Source: Noviherbaspirillum galbum
Lineage (GTDB): Bacteria; Pseudomonadota; Gammaproteobacteria; Burkholderiales; Burkholderiaceae_D
DNA: 54,474 bases
Assembly (NCBI RefSeq): GCF_010974945.1
Contig: NZ_JAAIVB010000004.1
Coordinates: 1-54,474 of the forward strand
Direction of reading: 5' to 3'
Part shown: in pieces, positions 51,947-54,474 of the stretch
Position numbering within the stretch: position 1 is the stretch's first letter
Layout of the letters: each line of letters opens with the position of its first letter
Program-made: the position numbers and the translations under genes
The notes under the pieces: model-generated
Told to the model about the DNA's origin: nothing
The model's database searches: none
What the model saw: only the letters and a program-made list of their open reading frames with translations

Positions 51947-52672
51947 ATGCACGCCATCGAATCCACCGCCACAAGCGGCCAAGCTTCCCAACACCAGCGC
52001 GTCGACATCTATCGCCGCATCCACAAGGCGCTGCGCCTGTGCATGACCACCACCCTCACCCGCCTCGGCGCGGCCGATCCCGCCGACGACGCGGCAATGA
52101 CCGAATGCGTGGCGCAGGTTCGCGAGCTGCTGCACATGTTCCAGGGGCACCTCGAGAAAGAGAACACCTACGTCCACCCCGCAATGGAAGCCCGCGTTCC
52201 CGCCTCCAGCGCGCGCATCGCCGACGAGCACGTGCACCACGAAGCCGAGATCCATCAGCTGCATCAGCTCGCCATGGACGTCGAACTGGCGCCGGCATCG
52301 AGCCGCGCGGCCGAAGCGCATGCCCTCTACCGCGTCCTCGCCGCCTTCGTCGGCGACAACCTGGTGCACATGCAGTTCGAGGAAACGGCGCACAACGCCG
52401 CGCTGCAGGATGCCTACACCGATGGGGAACTCATCGCCATCGAACAGTCGATCGTCAACTCGCTCTCGCCCGCGGAGAAGGCGCATCACATGCGCTGGAT
52501 GCTGCCGGCGCTGAATGCCGCGGAGAGACTGGAGCTGTTGATTGGCGTGCGCGACAACGCGCCGCCGCCGGTGTTAGAGGGGATGCTGTCGATTGCTCGC
52601 GCGCATCTGACCGGTGGGGAGTATGACGTCTTGCTGGAGGGCTTGGGGCAGCCGGCACGGCTGGCGGCTTGA
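51947..52672 (+). CDS. hemerythrin-like domain protein
   Basis: A 241-residue protein. The first 130 residues show a hemerythrin-like four-helix bundle (DIYRRIHKALR, MFQGHLEKENTYVHPAME, DEHVHHEAEIHQLHQL) with the His and Glu residues that can hold a di-iron centre, though a full set of ligands is not certain. The second half is helical (HMQFEETAHNAALQDAY). GGAG lies 5 nt ahead of the ATG at 51947. Members bind oxygen or nitric oxide or act in iron handling. A hairpin (52703-52723) follows. Confidence 0.78.
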   Translation: MHAIESTATSGQASQHQRVDIYRRIHKALRLCMTTTLTRLGAADPADDAAMTECVAQVRELLHMFQGHLEKENTYVHPAMEARVPASSARIADEHVHHEAEIHQLHQLAMDVELAPASSRAAEAHALYRVLAAFVGDNLVHMQFEETAHNAALQDAYTDGELIAIEQSIVNSLSPAEKAHHMRWMLPALNAAERLELLIGVRDNAPPPVLEGMLSIARAHLTGGEYDVLLEGLGQPARLAA

Positions 52673-52702
52673 GACCTTCGTTTTTAGCTGCATGATTTAT
52701 CT

Positions 52703-52730
52703 TGCCCGCTGCAAGCGCGGGCAGTCTCTC
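52703..52730 (+). terminator. hairpin after the hemerythrin-like gene
   Basis: TGCCCGC (52703-52709), a 7 nt loop, GCGGGCA (52717-52723), followed by GTCTCTC. It lies about 30 bp behind the gene and just before the insertion sequence. Confidence 0.45.
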
Positions 52731-52750
52731 AGCTTACAGCGGATCGCCTA

Positions 52751-53704
52751 TTAGTTTAGGGGGTATCCGCAATGAGCAAACCAGCCCCGGGATTCCCTAT
52801 TGCTGATGGTATTGATGGCCTTCCGAATTGCCTCGTCGAGTTCCTCGCGCGTACGTGCTTTTAAGCTGCGCAGCTTAGTCTTCAGTTTTGACCAGCAGGA
52901 TTCGATCGGTGAACAGTTGGGAGAGTAAGGCGGCCGGTACATGAGCGCTGCACCTCGCTCGGCAATCGTTTCAGCTATGCCCGCCACCTTATGAGCACCA
53001 AGGTTATCCATGACGACAACATCGCCACGGCGCAGGGTCGGCGCCAACACCTTCGACACATAGGCCCGAAACACCGCTGCATCGGTAGCGCCTTCAACGG
53101 TCATGACGGCATCGAGGGCGTAACAGGACAGGCAGCCGATGATGGTGACGTTGTGGCCGTAGTTTTTAGGGGTGGCATCATGAACGCGCGTGCCCGGTCT
53201 GGCCCTGCCGAAGCGACGCGTCATCTTCAGGTTCACGCCGGTTTCGTCAATGAACTTAAGCTTCTTGACTGAGCAACCGGCTATTGTCTTGTAATACCGC
53301 CGCCGCTCCTGACATACCCGCGTGGTGTCCCGTTCGCAGGCATGTACTGCCTTTTTTTTGGGCGCAATCCCATTTCCTGCAGGACCCGGCAGATTCTCGA
53401 CGTGCTCACCAGCGGGCCATTGTCGCGCACTAGTTGCTGCCGCAGTTCGGCTAGCGTCATATCGGGCTGTTTCGCCAGGAAGCGGCGCAGTTGCGCACGG
53501 GCTTTGTTATCAAGGCGCGCGGGTGGTCCCGGATGATCCGGCTTATGCGGCGAAACATCACCGGTGCGCCGGTACAGTCGGAGGATATTTTCCACAGTCG
53601 CCAGGCTGACCTAGAAATAGTTGGCGACTTGGCGTTGCGATTGGTTACCACGTGCGCAGGCTTGAACGATTCTCCAACACAAACATCGAATAGGGAACGG
53701 GCAT
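52751..53704 (-). pseudogene. IS630-family transposase, disrupted
   Basis: The protein reads in three pieces. MPVPYSM (from 53704) is followed by a frame change near 53685-53675. The helix-turn-helix part RIVQACARGNQSQRQVANYF then meets a TAG at 53613-53611 in place of the usual Gly codon (F-G-VSLATV). The middle piece (LATVENILRLYRRTG ... SRICRVLQEMGLRPKK) ends at a run of eight A residues (53359-53352), where a -1 shift continues into KAVHACERDTTRV, KLKFIDETGVNLKMTRRFGRA and the DDE domain (VVMDNLGAHK, YSPNCSPIESCWSKLK). The slippery A run may have been a natural frameshift site, but the nonsense codon and the first shift mark this copy as dead. Confidence 0.75.
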
Positions 53705-53785
53705 GATGGCACCTCTTCCGCAGGCAGGTGGCTATAAGACCTTTTATACCCGCAGATGTTGTCTTTGCTCACCTACCCCTAAAGG
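52754..53785 (-). mobile_element. IS630-family insertion sequence (decayed)
   Basis: About 1.03 kb. The left end reads GTTTAGGGGGTATCCGC and the complement of the right end reads CCTTTAGGGGTAGGTGAG, sharing TTTAGGGG and, further in, GAGCAAA. TA dinucleotides at 52752-52753 and 53786-53787 flank it, as expected for IS630/Tc1-mariner elements that duplicate TA. It holds a single broken transposase gene. The insertion lies between the hemerythrin-like gene and A/T-rich accessory genes. Confidence 0.75.
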
Positions 53786-53807
53786 TACCGGCAATCCACT
53801 GTAGGTA

Positions 53808-54293
53808 TCAGCTTATTTCTCCGTATTGCTCGCGTTCAATTTTAACTCCAGCGGCCCGCAAGATCTCCCTAAAAGCATCAATCCTTTCGGGGTAAGTGGC
53901 AATATGGAGAACAATGGTAGCCAAATTTCCGCTCTGACTGTATCCCCACCACTTCCAACCACGGTCTCTCATAGCATCTATCCAAGAAAAAAATTCCCAC
54001 GGCAAAGTGTCCCACTTATCTCTCGGTGTGGATGCCAGAAGCTGATCCGTTTCCTCCTTGTTCAATTCGGGTACTTTCTCCTTGAACCAACTAGGCAAAC
54101 TTATACGCCAATCGTTATCGGATGGCCATGAATCTGCATCATGTTTTGCAACTTCATAAACAATACTCAATATCCGATTTAATGCTTCGTTTGGCGAAGT
54201 TCCCAAATCAACATCAAACTCCCACGGATTAGCTGGCATCGAAGTTAATTTATTATTATGATCGATCCGTTCGCTCTCATTTCTACTGTCCAT
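53808..54293 (-). CDS. hypothetical protein, candidate immunity protein
   Basis: A 161-residue soluble acidic protein, rich in Trp (eight, including DKWDTLPWEFFSWIDAMRDRGWKWWGY), with no family I recognise. Base composition is much more A/T-rich than the rest of the window, which together with the adjacent IS suggests horizontal origin. The start overlaps the end of the upstream gene by 11 bp, as in toxin-immunity pairs, where a small acidic protein follows its toxin. Immunity is a hypothesis from this arrangement only. Confidence 0.6.
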   Translation of the reverse strand: MDSRNESERIDHNNKLTSMPANPWEFDVDLGTSPNEALNRILSIVYEVAKHDADSWPSDNDWRISLPSWFKEKVPELNKEETDQLLASTPRDKWDTLPWEFFSWIDAMRDRGWKWWGYSQSGNLATIVLHIATYPERIDAFREILRAAGVKIEREQYGEIS

Positions 54294-54474
54294 TTTTCCC
54301 AGTTCCCTGTTCGATAGATTTCATAAATTTTCCGAAATAACTCTTAGTACTACAGCTGTAAGTCATGCTGGCTGCACTCTGCGGCGGCGATGGTAGAAAT
54401 TGGCGATTGCCTGATGATGTCTTCGCCATAACGACCAGTGAATAACCATCCTCAGGTCCGGTAACCAACGCCAT
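54283..54474 (-). CDS. C-terminal part of an unidentified gene (partial)
   Basis: The frame is open to the right edge of the window; the last 63 residues run from VTGPEDGYSLVVMAKTSSG to KSIEQGTGKNGQ. The ATG at the edge may be internal. A/T-rich like the following gene, with which it overlaps by 11 bp. It may be the end of a polymorphic toxin or effector, but nothing in these residues identifies it. Confidence 0.45.
   Translation of the reverse strand: MALVTGPEDGYSLVVMAKTSSGNRQFLPSPPQSAASMTYSCSTKSYFGKFMKSIEQGTGKNGQ

Noticed and set aside
53352-53359. Simple sequencing error as the only reason for the split transposase
   Set aside because: An error in the A run could explain one shift, but the TAG at 53613-53611 and the separate N-terminal shift show that the copy is decayed anyway.

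Overview
The window looks like a chromosomal segment of a pigmented, high-GC betaproteobacterium, most likely Oxalobacteraceae (Noviherbaspirillum/Massilia-like). The reasons are the ribosomal RNA promoter and leader of Burkholderiales type at the left edge, the general gene content, and a carotenoid operon with a ketolase. This assignment is inference from the sequence alone.

Layout. 1-191: promoter and antitermination leader of an rRNA operon running left out of the window. 266-1097: two divergent uncharacterised genes around a perfect LexA-type box. 1216-6675: SDR, HCCA-type isomerase, an inward pair for D-cysteine/amino-acid racemisation, host-attachment and CBS proteins, TetR regulator. 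6886-16702: two membrane hybrid histidine kinases flanking an epoxide-hydrolase-like enzyme, an MBL-fold hydrolase and a zinc metallopeptidase. 16808-19371: secreted proteins (charged periplasmic protein, PEP-CTERM trypsin-like protease, Ser-rich protein). 19580-21937: RsbU-like phosphatase and asparaginase.

22020-31820 is the metabolic core. A three-domain fusion (2Fe-2S ferredoxin, FAD/NAD reductase, AlkB-type membrane di-iron hydroxylase) is divergent from a tightly overlapping operon crtZ-crtW-crtX-crtY-crtI-crtB, with crtE inverted just downstream. Together these encode GGPP to phytoene, lycopene, beta-carotene, ketolated and hydroxylated xanthophylls (astaxanthin type) and probably their glycosides. 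31952-36964: an EptA-like phosphoethanolamine transferase and an ABC importer without a binding protein.

37122-45531 holds a TPR lipoprotein-like gene, a decamer repeat with two micro-ORFs, a large cytosolic hybrid kinase, a TPR/glycosyltransferase-like protein, a PilZ protein, CreA and an unusual HTH-GAF regulator. 45532-52672: a GGDEF-EAL protein, the NAD salvage pair nadM-pncB, a DUF924 protein and a hemerythrin-like protein. The right end is accessory DNA: a decayed IS630-family element (52754-53785) followed by AT-rich genes that look like the end of a toxin/effector gene and its cognate immunity gene.

No tRNA gene or CRISPR array was recognised. Starts were moved inward from the longest frame wherever a Shine-Dalgarno site or gene overlap supported it.
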